Source: Sinohyriopsis cumingii (lineage: Eukaryota > Mollusca > Bivalvia > Unionida > Unionidae). Taken from it: a stretch of DNA of 64,000 nucleotides. The DNA is taken from the NCBI GenBank assembly GCA_028554795.2, contig CM068838.1:92090974-92154973 (forward strand). The letters run 5' to 3'. Position numbers and translations under genes: made by a program. The notes below the pieces were generated by a model. It did not search any database, was not told the origin of the DNA, and saw only the letters and a list, made by a program, of their open reading frames with translations. How positions within the stretch are numbered: position 1 is the first letter of the stretch; each line of letters starts with the position of its first letter. Positions 16,904-26,530 of this stretch are shown here, piece by piece.

Positions 16904-17431
16904 ATGAACTACGAAAATATTAATGATGTAATTGATGCTATTAGAAAATTGGAAAAAGATGGAATTAATATATCTGATGAACTTAATCCTGAAAAAATAA
17001 TTTCTGATTTTGAAATTTTACAAGAACTTAAAAAAAAAGGAATACACACACTATCATCTGAATACAAGTTCATAAAACGGATTCAGGCGGCGATGTTTCA
17101 GTCGCTAGCTACTGTAGAAGATGATCAAGTGAAGGATTTCGCCCCTCTCTCTGCCGCAGTAGAAAAAATTAGATCAGAGTTATCCCACGAATACGAGGCA
17201 AAGAAAACGATTAGTACTCGTATAAGACAATTAAGAAAAATTATGTTAGATCGCGAAACGATCCAAAGTAACTTCGTTGTGAAACGACCGAGCACGTGTA
17301 ATATTTTATTTTATTTTATCAGAAATATTTTATTTATTCTGAAATATTTTATATTAAATTATTCTGAAATATTTTATATTTATATTATTCTGAAATATTT
17401 TAGTTTTTCAGAAATATTCCAACATTTTTAG
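16904..17431 (+). CDS. Unrecognised coiled-coil ORF, C-terminus running into a palindrome
   Basis: 175 codons from ATG 16904. The first ~130 residues are charged and helical (for example AIRKLEKDGI, DFEILQELKKKG, STRIRQLRKIM) and look like a genuine protein. From about 17300 the frame crosses the left arm of the large AT-rich palindrome and becomes a hydrophobic Ile/Phe/Tyr-rich string, which is probably not native. The original C-terminus may have been lost to the palindrome's insertion. I do not recognise the family. It is the last rightward gene before the leftward structural block. Confidence 0.5.
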   Translation: MNYENINDVIDAIRKLEKDGINISDELNPEKIISDFEILQELKKKGIHTLSSEYKFIKRIQAAMFQSLATVEDDQVKDFAPLSAAVEKIRSELSHEYEAKKTISTRIRQLRKIMLDRETIQSNFVVKRPSTCNILFYFIRNILFILKYFILNYSEIFYIYIILKYFSFSEIFQHF

Positions 17432-17857
17432 TCAAATTTGTTAATTTCTTTTAGCTATTTTAGTCGATTTGTCAAGGAAAATTGATGAATTTTCCAATAT
17501 CATTCGGTCAAACCTCAAGCGGTTCTCTAATTGATTTATCGATAAATCGTTAAAAATCAGTAAAATTAGCTCAAAAAATGAGATTTTTCATGCGATTTTT
17601 GTTAAATTTTCTGGTAATTTGCGAAAAAATATGAGGATTTTTAACGATTTATCGATAAATCAATTAGAGAACCGCTTGAGGTTTGACCTGACGAAAAACT
17701 GTAATTTGACGAATTTTCCTTGACAAATCGACTAAAATAGCTGAAAAAAATAACAAATTTAACTAAAAATGTTGGAATATTTCTGAAAAAAAAAATATTT
17801 CAGAAAAAATAAAATATTTCTGAAAAAATAAAATAAAATATTTCTGATAAAATAAAA
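17305..17857. repeat. ~550-bp palindrome (long hairpin)
   Basis: The left arm (about 17305-17558) and right arm (17636-17857) are inverted copies around a 77-nt centre (17559-17635). The innermost 53 bp (17506-17558 versus 17636-17688) are perfectly complementary. Further out, blocks such as TAGTCGATTTGTCAAGGAAA and CAGAAATATT recur with indels. Each arm also contains the 16-bp perfect palindrome GATTTATCGATAAATC. It sits exactly where rightward and leftward gene blocks of the Polinton converge. It could be a MITE inserted in the element or a functional element of the replicon. Confidence 0.9.
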
Positions 17858-17934
17858 GTTTTTGATCAAAGATCTATGATCAAAAATCATTACGATAAAA
17901 GTATTTAAGATTTTACATGTAGATTGAGAATCAA

Positions 17935-19356
17935 TTACTCCCCACGCAGGTCAATTAATCGTCCTATGTGGTCTGTGAGTTTGAAATTGATACGTGACAA
18001 ATACTGATTATGTGTACGTAGATAAACAGGATTGGTTGGCTCTTGGTGTGAACGTGTATAAGATATATCCTTGTTGAGGATGATTTGATTTTCCGAGATC
18101 TATTTGATAGCTGCCATCGATTACGTCACAAACAAGATTGACTGCGATTGTCGATGTTATATTAACGATTCCCGGAGATACATGTCTGCCGCAGCCGTAT
18201 GGATCATTATTGTATCTAAGAACAGTTGATGGTGGGGCTATTTTTCTCCACACAGCTAGTATTTCAGGAAAGTTTTTCGCGATAAGATCATTGAGTAATC
18301 TTATCAATTCGCCGGTTTCAAATCCTGGCAATATGAACGTTGGTATATCCGCGTCAGTTATCTTATAATGATCAGTAAATATTTTTTTAACTGTTATGTG
18401 AGGTTCAGCATTATAAATAACACTACCACCAGTAACGCAGACTGTCTTGGAGTGTTGATAGTAAGTGATAGAGTAATAATTTTATTAATATAATTTAGAT
18501 CTGATATAACATGGTTTAGATGTTGTATTGTTTCAATAATCTGTTGTCTTGTATTTTCTGAATAAAGATGTGTTATATCAAAAAATAAATTTCGTAGATT
18601 ACCGAACACACGTTCATACACGTTCATACTCGGACTTAATTGTACTGGAAAATAAACCAATAAATCCTTCATTGACAAACGCTCTTTGATTACTAACATA
18701 GTACATACTAATTATTACCATCATAGGAAGTTGTGAGCCATCAGGTGCAGTAGATACAGCTCTAACACCACCTATATAGTAATTTGTCCATGGGCATTTA
18801 CTTTGATATTCTGGAGTTATTATAAACTTTGTTTTATCTGTGATAAAATCATTTAACTTCGGTTCTGGTGGTCCATGATATTCTGGCGCAATATCAGGAC
18901 AACCTAGTACGGATCTTATCGTGGACTGATAAATATCAACGACGTAATCAGGCGAGTTTATTTCGATTGCAGAAGATAGCGTCGGAATATGAACGTTAAT
19001 TGATATTTTTGATTCTTTTCCGGTTATTGATTATTTATTCTACGCGCAAATTCATCATTGATTTGTTCGATCTCATAACTACCAGTGGGAATTCCAACAA
19101 CAACCCAGTCAGTTGTTCCATCGGGTTTATTCTTATTAGCAAATACAAGCGAATTATTTGCTGGTGTACCATTAAATGATCTCGATCTGATATTTGGCCA
19201 ACTATGGTATACTCGTAATTGCGCTAGTGCAATTTCTTTTACTGGAATTGCAGTTGGAAAATTGATGCTAAATTCAGGATTAATCGAGGTTACCGATATC
19301 ATCGTGGTCTTGTGCGGGGTTGTGATTGTCACGATCTGCTGGAGTAATTCCGTCAT
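17935..19356 (-). CDS. Conserved Polinton structural-type protein, frameshifted
   Basis: Read leftwards from ATG 19356. The N-terminal segment includes PVKEIALAQLRVYHSWPNIRS and PTGSYEIEQIND, recognisable from proteins that recur in invertebrate Polintons; the C-terminal segment has INLVCDVIDGSY-like sequence and ends LTDHIGRLIDLRGE before TAA at 17935-17937. Frames change at about 19024-19030, around 18700-18640, around 18430-18400 and around 18050, each marked by a stop (19024, 18394, 18008). About 470 codons in total. Its exact virion role is not known to me; a capsid-associated or fibre-base role is inference. Its start overlaps the end of the upstream membrane-protein gene by 77 nt. Confidence 0.6.
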
Positions 19357-19819
19357 TATTAATACTCATACCTTTAATACCAGCGCAGTTGTATATTTTA
19401 ATCATCTCTGAAAACTCAAAATCAGATATAATTGCATCACTGAGACTCGCTGATAACAACGAAGATAACTTCGAGTATGCGACATTTGCTATGTGTAATT
19501 TTATCATGTAATCGGACAATTTTTCATTCGTGCAAGTACATATTTTTTTTGCATTGATATTGACCACACCTGCAATCGTTGTTGTAGCTGAAATACAAAT
19601 AGATACAGCTACTGGTGCCATCATTGTCATTGTTGATAATATCACACCGGTTCCAGCAACAACAGCGGGTACTGAATAAACGATCACGTCGACAATAGCT
19701 AGTCGTCGTCGACATTTCTTTACTTTTACTGTATATTGTTCGACTCGATCTTTCAACGCTGCCTGCAATTCACGCGCTTGATTGTACCTAAATTTTTGAA
19801 CGTCGATTGAGGTACTCAT
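19280..19819 (-). CDS. Two-helix membrane protein (Polinton SLATT-like)
   Basis: 179 residues, open from ATG 19819 to its stop. A basic amphipathic N-terminal helix of about 45 residues precedes two adjacent hydrophobic segments (about residues 46-62 and 66-86, rich in Val/Ala/Ile), then a charged helix. This hairpin-like layout recurs in Polintons next to the structural block and resembles small pore or SLATT-type membrane proteins. The last 26 codons overlap the next gene's start in another frame, a compact virus-like arrangement. The function is unproven. Confidence 0.65.
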   Translation of the reverse strand: MSTSIDVQKFRYNQARELQAALKDRVEQYTVKVKKCRRRLAIVDVIVYSVPAVVAGTGVILSTMTMMAPVAVSICISATTTIAGVVNINAKKICTCTNEKLSDYMIKLHIANVAYSKLSSLLSASLSDAIISDFEFSEMIKIYNCAGIKGMSINNDGITPADRDNHNPAQDHDDIGNLD

Positions 19820-19870
19820 TATATTTTATGCAGTAACCAATTGAGGTGTTTCAGCTACAAATTCCAAACA

Positions 19871-20851
19871 TCACCAGTAAGATGTTGCGTTTAATTTCTT
19901 ATCAGCTGCTTCCAGAATAAATATTTCTTCGTTTCCGCTATTTAATATAACAGATACAACCCCGGAAAACTTATCAGTTGAATGACGCCATGGATACGTT
20001 GTAAATATTTCAAATTTTTCAGCACTGAACACAGACAGCCTGTACACGCACGTGACAGTTGCAGTATATTTGATAGTTTTATTTTGCTGCGACCATGTTG
20101 CGAATCCAGATGATACTGTGTATACGATGTTGGTAATATGCCCGGGAGTATCCCCGCCGAGAATTTTAACCAAACTGGTTTTATTAACGATCTCAGGAAT
20201 CCCCGCTACGATGTTTTGCTGTGTTTGTTTGATCGTGTCGATGTTCGTCTTGATATCAACGAGTTTTACGTCAGCGGTCAACGGATTACTAAAAAATTCC
20301 TCTGCGGTTTCATTAATTTTTCTAAAGTTTCTGCGGCGATTTGTGAACGCGTTTGTGTGAACGTCATACTCGGCCCGCAACTTGGATAATTTACCATCTA
20401 CAGTGTTGTAATTGATGTCAACGTATTTTTTTGTTGCTGCGTCTTCGTCGGATGTTGGATCTCTCAAAACTACTATTTTATTCCCGTTCATACTGAGTTC
20501 TCCCGTCATTGTGTCACCGGTATTTTTCAAGCGATTAGCAACACTTGCTGTAATTTGATTTCTGGTGGTTGTAAACGATACACTTCAATCCCTGATTTTT
20601 CCGCTGTCAGTCAACACAGGGATATTATCCGTGACCGCACCGAGTACTCGTCGAATTATATCATTCCATTTGATATTGCTGGTTTTTAGTTTACCATATC
20701 GATCCTGAAAAATAACAGCCTCATCTGGGTCAACTCCAGCAAGGTTCATAATATCAGCGAGTTCATCTTTAGTCGCGTACTTCGACAGATCAATGTCATC
20801 GGACTTTTTTTTAATGCCGGAAGAAGATCTTCTTCCGTAAATATCAACCAT
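19871..20851 (-). CDS. Fibre/tail-fibre-like protein with one in-frame TGA
   Basis: Two segments lie in the same frame from ATG 20851 to a stop at 19871-19873, separated only by TGA at 20585-20587. The second segment carries GDTMTGELSMNGNKI followed by DPTSDEDAATKKYVD, the N-terminal shaft motif shared by phage tail fibres and many virus-like attachment proteins. The C-terminal ~90 residues look like a beta-rich head. This makes a trimeric receptor-binding fibre the best inference. About 326 codons. It lies between the protease and the membrane protein. Confidence 0.7.
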
Positions 20852-20868
20852 TATATAAGATCTAAGAT

Positions 20869-21340
20869 CTAAGATCTGTTTAAAACGAATTGGTTGCTTG
20901 TATAATCATGCACGACTTTATGTGGTGGTTTGGATGATTTTGATATAGCGTTAAGTACATTAATTACTTCACGGCCGCATATTGGTGGATCTGTCATTGT
21001 TTGTGTGGGTAGCGTTGAATACCAAGCTTGCGCGTGAAGTGGTGCAGCATACTTGATAAACTCACGCGGTGGAGCTAACCCGTATGAATCAAAATAAACG
21101 ATTCCACGTGGATCAACCGCGTATGATACCCAATGAGTACCAGGTCCTGAATTCGAGTCAAGATTAATGATACCTGTTTCGAATTCATTCGGTTGTTTAG
21201 GTAATTGATCTCGCATAAAAACACCTCTGAAGTCTTTTTTATTTTTAATGGTTTAGCAGCATCAAGTAAATCAAAATTTGATGCTGGAGCATCTAACGAA
21301 GTGATCCTGGAAGCCTCAGACTTCTTCCCCAACGAGATCC
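20869..21340 (-). CDS. Adenovirus-type maturation cysteine protease, frameshifted near the N-terminus
   Basis: The downstream segment (start 21216, stop 20869) has GPGTHWVSY with the catalytic His, VYFDSYG with the Asp, and PICGRE with the nucleophile Cys, the adenain (C5/Ulp-like) triad order. In the family it processes capsid precursors. The upstream part, containing SNFDLLDAAKPLKI, is in another frame; the switch falls in the T5 run at about 21218-21222. No in-frame ATG is seen for the upstream part, so its true start is uncertain. The product would be about 150 residues, short like other Polinton proteases. Confidence 0.8.
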
Positions 21341-21766
21341 CGGCAATCTTAGGCCACGTCCCTTTTTTCAATATCCATTTCCTGTTGCTTTCTTTAGAAC
21401 CATTCCAGCAGCGGTTCCAACAGCACATAACGCGGCTGCTTTTGCTACGACTGGAGCGGCGGCAGCTATTAACGCTGGTATTGCTGCAAGAAGTGGAAAA
21501 ATACCACAGGTTTTAACTGAGTCCTTAATCGCACCCGCAGAGAGATTAAGTTTGACGCCTGTTTTTGATTGTTTTGCGCCGTTGAAATGTTTAAGTTGAC
21601 GTTCTGATAATGATAATTTATTTTGACCACCCGTGATCTGATCTCGCTTTAGTGATATTTTCATTCCGCAGTTTTTTGCTGAATTTGATTGAAGGTTTTT
21701 AATCTGACCAGGAGTCAGACTGACACTAACGTGATGATATAGCATTTTATGATAAATACTTGCCAC
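21293..21766 (-). CDS. Small membrane-active/core-like protein (pVI/pX-like position), in-frame TGA
   Basis: From ATG 21766 (or ATG 21742), about 132 residues to TGA 21368-21370. The frame stays open for 24 more codons rich in Arg/Gly/Leu (GRGLRLPG type) to TAG 21293-21295. The N-terminal half holds repeated LSxxQ(L/I)-type helices (LTPGQIKNL, LSERQLKHF, LSAGAIKDS). An Ala-rich hydrophobic helix (LLAAIPALIAAAAPVVAKAA) follows. This layout is typical of a short protein encoded beside the protease in Polintons, likened to adenovirus minor core or membrane-lytic proteins; that role is inference. Confidence 0.6.
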
Positions 21767-21780
21767 GCTCCAAATAATGA

Positions 21781-23180
21781 TTAAAGATTTTCCACTGGTG
21801 CATCAACGACCCTCATTCGACCACTACCACCTTCAAGTAACATGGCTTTATCGCTGAGTATAACCGCGATTGCTCTGTAATCAACACAACCTGCATTTAA
21901 CGTTGCTTTAAGATGTATATCAACGACAGATTGTTTTGATAGATCAAGATGCTCCAGTGAAAAATAATAAATCGGGTACAAAGTTCTGAAATCAGATTGT
22001 GATATTTGCAATCCAGTATCTACATTTTGATCACGTCCCATGAATGACATCCAACGATGATATGCACGTCCTATATGATTTTGTTCATAATTTAGTTGTA
22101 AATTTTCTGTTGGTTCTTGTTGTCCGTTTATCCGTAAAGAAATATCTGTGATACGTAGTTTATCAAATATCACATGAGAGCGAGTTTGTGAGTTTAAACG
22201 ATTATGGTTCTGAAACGCAATAAAAATATGCTGTGGTGCAGAAACACCTTGTTGTGATGCTATATGCCATGTAAACTGACCGTTAACGTCAGTTTGTATA
22301 CTATCTGTGCTTGTTGTTAACCATGACAACAAGGATTTACCACCTGTGTCCATGAAAGAAATCAATTTTTGTTCTTCTGCGATCGTTGGAGTCATTACCG
22401 GCATCCACAGTGAAAGTTTCGATAATACTACTTTACCAGCATCACCAATAGGTCTCCACAGAGCATCGTTATCATCACCCTTCTTGCAAAAACAACCGTG
22501 TGTCTAGCTCCAAGAATAACCTTTTTAACATTCCTACAAAATCCAAAAATACGCGATAATGGAATTGTACATGAAAAACTTCTATTGGCTCCTAGCAACA
22601 TATTTGTACGCGTTGTAAATCCCAAGTTGAAATCTGGGTTAGCATTATGAACTACTGGCCATACATCAGCATCAGCGTTATTGAGATTGTTTCTTGGTCG
22701 TCTTATATTATACGGATCGCTTTCAGGGTTACCAGAATTATCTTTTACAAACATCATTGTGGGACCTGTTGATCTTGTATAATCATTATAATATCTTGCT
22801 AGACCAATTATTGTTGTAGCAACGTCGACATCTTTCTGAATTGATTCAATATTTTTTCCATCGATCATATATGTGGCGCTATCAAATAATGCCATGGTCC
22901 CGTTGTTGACAAAACCAACTTTTACTGCATCTGCGTAATTAGTATCATCCGTTTTTACAATTGTATCTTCTACCTCAATAAAAGCCTCATCGGGTAGAAA
23001 ATATCTATTTGTGTCATGAATTTGTAGTTCAATTCTTCCACGTTGATCTGGTATTCGTGCGTCATAAGAATAAAACTGATAATCACGTACCGATTCATCT
23101 TTAATGACAGGTGCTTCCATGTCAAATGCTGTGTCGGACATGCGCTTGAACATTTTATTGTAATTATTTTCGTCTAACAC
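21781..23180 (-). CDS. Polinton major capsid protein (double jelly-roll), one frameshift
   Basis: Two segments, 23180-22428 and 22404-21781, correspond to the N- and C-terminal parts of a ~465-residue capsid protein. The first contains IPLSRIFGFCRNVKK, a well-conserved stretch of this family; the second has WHIASQQGVSAPQHIFIAFQ and ends near GRMRVVDAP. The frame switch lies around 22490-22510, next to a 5-nt homopolymer. Known Polinton major capsid proteins fold as double jelly-rolls like adenovirus hexon and phage PRD1 P3. The start is 5 bp downstream of the preceding gene's stop. Confidence 0.85.
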
Positions 23181-23185
23181 GTTGA

Positions 23186-23644
23186 TTACCGCGTTCGGGA
23201 AATTCCACTTCGGGAAGTTCCACTTCCTGATATCAAACTTGAAATATTATTCCTTGGTTCACCGAGTCCTTGATCTGCTAACGCTGCTAGTTTTTGATTT
23301 GCAGCCTGATTTATTATTTTGCTGACATCTACGGGCATAATTTCAGTACTTGGTAATTTTACTGGTTGTTGTTTTCGTCTTATTAATCGTGCTAGTCTAT
23401 CTTTGATCGCCGAGAACACCTTACCAGCAACATTGACAATTGCACCAGGAGTTTTTTCACGAACAATATCAATAGCTTTCATCGATAATTGTTTTGCAAT
23501 AGGCGCTGCTTTTGGGGCTAACCTTGTAAATAATCCCTGAATAACATCACCAAGTCCATCTCCGTAAATTGCTCTATAAATTGGTAATCGTGAGTTTACC
23601 GCTCTGACCCGTACGGATTTACGATGATTATTGTGTACGATCAT
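23186..23644 (-). CDS. Basic minor structural/core-like protein
   Basis: 152 residues, open from ATG 23644 to its stop at 23186-23188. The N-terminus is strongly basic (HNNHRKSVRVRAVNSR), followed by PIYRAIYGDGLGDVIQGLF, a Gly-spaced motif like that preceding the capsid gene in other Polintons. The remainder has amphipathic helices and an Arg cluster (RLARLIRRKQQP). A capsid-internal or DNA-binding role is likely but inferred from position and charge. Confidence 0.6.
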   Translation of the reverse strand: MIVHNNHRKSVRVRAVNSRLPIYRAIYGDGLGDVIQGLFTRLAPKAAPIAKQLSMKAIDIVREKTPGAIVNVAGKVFSAIKDRLARLIRRKQQPVKLPSTEIMPVDVSKIINQAANQKLAALADQGLGEPRNNISSLISGSGTSRSGISRTR

Positions 23645-23678
23645 CTTATTTTATTTACCATTTATCTAATCGCAGTGA

Positions 23679-24816
23679 CTAATCATCAACGAGCTCATCA
23701 ATAAGTTCCCGGTAAACGCCAATATCCATGATGCCGCCGCGAAATAATCGTTGGCAAATATCAGCTGCTTCATTAATTATTTCTGGTGAATTATTTCCGG
23801 CACGTTTTCCCCCTATGAGAACTTCTAACCGCGACACGTCATTGAGGATATTATCGGGACAAACAAAATTATTTCCCAGACCACTCCCCGTTGCTCCTTC
23901 TTCTGTTGTTTTCTTAAATAGTCTTAAGGGTGATCTTTCTTATTTTACTTTTTTAAGTAGCTCCTCAGACCTCTCAAGTTCCGACATCAACCTTTGCTGC
24001 GGTGAAGAAGATTGTTGTTGTTCTATTTGTTGCAGAGGTGGAGGAAGTTGATATGAAGGTTCCTGCTGGGAGAGTTGTTCTTGTTCTAGTTGTTTTATTT
24101 TCTCTCTATAAAGTCTTTTTACTTCTTTATCAAGATTTTTATATTCTAGATCTCTGGCTTGTTTTTTGTTTCTATATACGCGATATATCCATTTAATAAG
24201 ATTACCATCACTTACTTTTTCATGACGGGGTTTTAAAATATCAGATTTATTAAATATACCAAATAATATTGTTTCGGGTAATTTTTCTCTTTTAGTATTT
24301 CTAATATCTTCGACAAACCCTTTCCTAAGTCTTGCAATCAATTCTAAGTTTTCTGCTATTGGTTTGGGTTCAAGTGCAAGTTCTTTTCTCATGTCGGCGA
24401 CTTCAGTACGAAGTTTTCCAATATCTTCAAGTATTTCTTCATCGACAGGTGGAGGTTGAGCCACAGCTATATTAGTTGGAAGATCTCGTAAAATCTTTTT
24501 TGTTTGTTTGGTTCTTCTTGCCATTTTTTCAGTCTGCGCTGCAGTTTGTTCTAATACTGGAAAAATACCCTCTTTCCTCTTCTCCTCCTCCTCCTTAATA
24601 TCTCCCCATATAGTTTTTTTAAACAGCCGCTGCAGCTTTCTTAGTAGCTGCAGTGACGGGCTTAAATAGTTTTTTAGTGTCTTCTTCGTACTCAACTTGT
24701 GCTTCCTGCTGCGCTTGTAGTTTTTTTCTGAATGAATCTCTAACAGGAAGAAATATTTTGATTGCTTCTAATCGTTCTCGAGCTATCCTTGCAGTATGAG
24801 ATTCCGGATGTACCAT
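23679..24816 (-). CDS. Coiled-coil protein at the right end of the Polinton, broken
   Basis: The first segment starts at ATG 24816 (27 bp inside the right TIR) with HTARIARERLEAIKIFLPVR, a conserved opening I associate with Polinton proteins of unknown role. After about 60 residues the frame changes in an A7 run (T7 on the plus strand, about 24614-24620). The second segment is charged, helical and Gln/Pro-rich at its end (to TAA 23940-23942). The same frame reopens directly after that stop for 86 codons to TAG 23679-23681, including a compact helical domain (EIINEAADICQRLF). One long protein of ~375 residues is the simplest reading. Confidence 0.6.
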
Positions 24817-24842
24817 TTTATTATAACATAATGATTTAATTA

Positions 24843-25072
24843 TAGCAGCAGAGGGGGCGGGACCTCAAGTTGGTTCGTTTTTTGTAATATACTCGCCATC
24901 GACAAGTTTTTAGTTGGAGAAATAACGTGGACTAACCCAGAGGAAAACTCTTTGAGAGAACCTCTGTAGTTAGTTATTTTGATTTTTAAAGTTATTAATC
25001 CTTTATTTTTAGGAAGGCTTATTTCAGTTTTTGGACGCTTCCAAAGTCTGTCTGTTCGCCCCCTCTGCTGCT
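24843..25072 (-). repeat. Polinton right terminal inverted repeat
   Basis: 230 bp, the inverted partner of 8976-9200 (about 95% identical by eye). It ends CGCCCCCTCTGCTGCT, followed at once by the TATGG target duplication. Its inner border repeats the outer terminus in inverted form, as on the left. Confidence 0.95.
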
Positions 25073-25077
25073 TATGG
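25073..25077. other. Target-site duplication, right (TATGG)
   Basis: Second copy of the 5-bp repeat flanking the Polinton, matching 8971-8975. Confidence 0.75.
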
Positions 25078-25241
25078 CATTTTGAATTTCGCGCTACATT
25101 GGGCTATTACCAAAAAGCGGGACTTGTCGAAAGTGTACGCAGGTTTTTTCCGGAAAAAAAAAAACAAGCAGCAGATTTGCAAATTTTATTAAACAGGTGA
25201 CATCAGACCTACATATCGTCCATCAGTATCAACACACATGT

Positions 25242-25262
25242 GGGTGGGGGTGGGTGGGTGGG
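25242..25262 (+). other. G-quadruplex-type G-run cluster
   Basis: Five runs of three or more G separated by single T residues, starting GGGTGGGGGTGGG. It fits the G4 consensus with 1-nt loops and lies about 170 bp outside the right end of the Polinton. Confidence 0.8.
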
Positions 25263-25442
25263 TGATTTATCTAACTAGTTTATATTCTGTAATAAGCAAA
25301 TGTTCCACTGACATGTTAGTTTACATCTTGTGAGTAAAACAGTAAGCTATGATAGTTTTTGCAGCGTACATTTGTATCAAAGCTTAATATTTTCAGTATT
25401 AAGTTATTGATTATTTTATATATTGATCCTTATAAAATAGAA

Positions 25443-25448
25443 AATAAA
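25443..25448 (+). promoter_or_regulatory. Candidate polyadenylation signal AATAAA
   Basis: First clear AATAAA on the plus strand outside the Polinton after the cysteine-rich gene's stop at 8518. It could be the gene's original 3' end, which would place the Polinton in its 3' UTR. Hexamers like this are common by chance in AT-rich DNA. Confidence 0.25.
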
Positions 25449-25779
25449 TTCAATTAACCCAATTAACTTCGATGACTGTTACCCAGACTTTTCTTTTGTT
25501 CATCTTTTATGACTTCAGGGCTGCATCGTAAATAATCTGTCTGCTCAAATGCCTGTCAACCTTCCAAACTGTACGTGTATATGTGTGTGCCGGCCGGGGC
25601 TGTGTCGGAAGGAGGGGGGTGGGGGGCTATAAATATGCAGTGTAGTCTCAGGGAAGGTCAGTGCACGTGACCCAAATAATCTATGTTTTACAAATTCGAA
25701 TAAGTTATCTACTCTATATGAAATTAATCATAATTTATATGTGAATTGTTTAGTTCTAAAAATAATTTTCTTTGAAACA

Positions 25780-26345
25780 TCAGGGTTGTAGAATAGGCCC
25801 GATACACTCTCTTTCAGTACTCCCTGCGGGCTAAGGGTTACTGAATAGACCTGATACACCCTCCTGCAATATTATTACGGGTTTTATGACGTAGAATATA
25901 CCCGAGGCATCCTCCTCCAGTAGCCCCTGGGTTAAGGGGTATATAATAGACCTGATACACCGTCTTGCAGTACCATTACGGGTTTTAGAACGTAGAATAG
26001 ATCCGATGCAACCTTCTACACTACCGTATGCGGGCTCACGAATTCAGAATAGGCTCAATATACCCGAATGCAGTACCCAATGCGGTTCAAGAATGTAGAA
26101 CTGGTCTGATGCACCCCTACCCCAGGGCTAAATGATACAGAATAGGTCTGGTGCACCCTCCTGCAGTATTTCCTGCTGTCTATGGATGTAGAAAAGGGCT
26201 GATGCACCCTCTTGCAGTAGCCTCTACGGGCTTAAGGATGTAGAATACGCCCAGCACCCTACTGCAGCATCCCTGCAGCCTCGGGGATGTATAAGCCGGA
26301 TAATCCACTGCAGGTCCAGGAATATAGAACAGATCTGATGCACCC
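25780..26345. repeat. Degenerate tandem repeat, ~60-bp unit
   Basis: About nine diverged units each with GTAGAATAG followed by CCGATACACC or CTGATGCACC-like sequence, then CAGTA and a C-rich stretch. It is old and heavily mutated, in the intergenic space right of the Polinton. Confidence 0.75.
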
Positions 26346-26379
26346 TCCGGTAAGTCATATGAGGTGACTAATACACACA

Positions 26380-26530
26380 GGAGCTCATGTGGCTAAGTGG
26401 TTAGTTAGCCAGACCAGTGACAGAAAGGGTGCAGCTTCGAATGCCACTGTGTAAGCAGCCCAAATCGGCTGCCGTGGTAATAACCTCTTTGTGTTGCTCT
26501 GCTGTCAAACACCAAAACCAAACAAATAAC
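26380..26530 (+). mobile_element. tRNA-derived SINE (short)
   Basis: TGGCTAAGTGGTTAG (box A-like) and GCTTCGAATGC (box B-like) lie about 40 bp apart, followed by a short body and an A/C-rich tail (CCAAAACCAAACAAATAAC). The head resembles a Ser/Leu-type tRNA. It is not an intact tRNA gene. Confidence 0.65.

Larger units (their letters stand above)
8976..25072. mobile_element. Polinton/Maverick (adintovirus-like) DNA transposon, 16,097 bp
   Basis: The element is bounded by long terminal inverted repeats that begin AGCAGCAGAGGGGGCG and is flanked by TATGG on both sides (8971-8975 and 25073-25077). Polintons normally make a 6-bp target duplication; here five bases match and the sixth is ambiguous at the TIR border. 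Inside lie the hallmark genes: packaging ATPase, retroviral-type integrase, family-B polymerase, adenovirus-type protease and double-jelly-roll capsid protein. The leftmost gene and the structural block are both transcribed leftwards, while the integrase cluster runs rightwards. TIRs are about 95% identical by eye. Most genes carry frame breaks, so the copy is probably non-autonomous as assembled. Confidence 0.95.

Noticed and set aside
18138-18368. Plus-strand open frames within the leftward structural block (18-24 kb)
   Set aside because: They are antisense shadows of the minus-strand Polinton genes, which carry recognisable motifs.
9206-24816. Alternative genetic code with TGA as a sense codon in the Polinton
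   Set aside because: In-frame TGAs occur at 10098, 14945, 20585 and 21368, but TGG is used normally, TGA also ends open frames, and TAA stops interrupt frames too; ordinary nonsense changes explain it.
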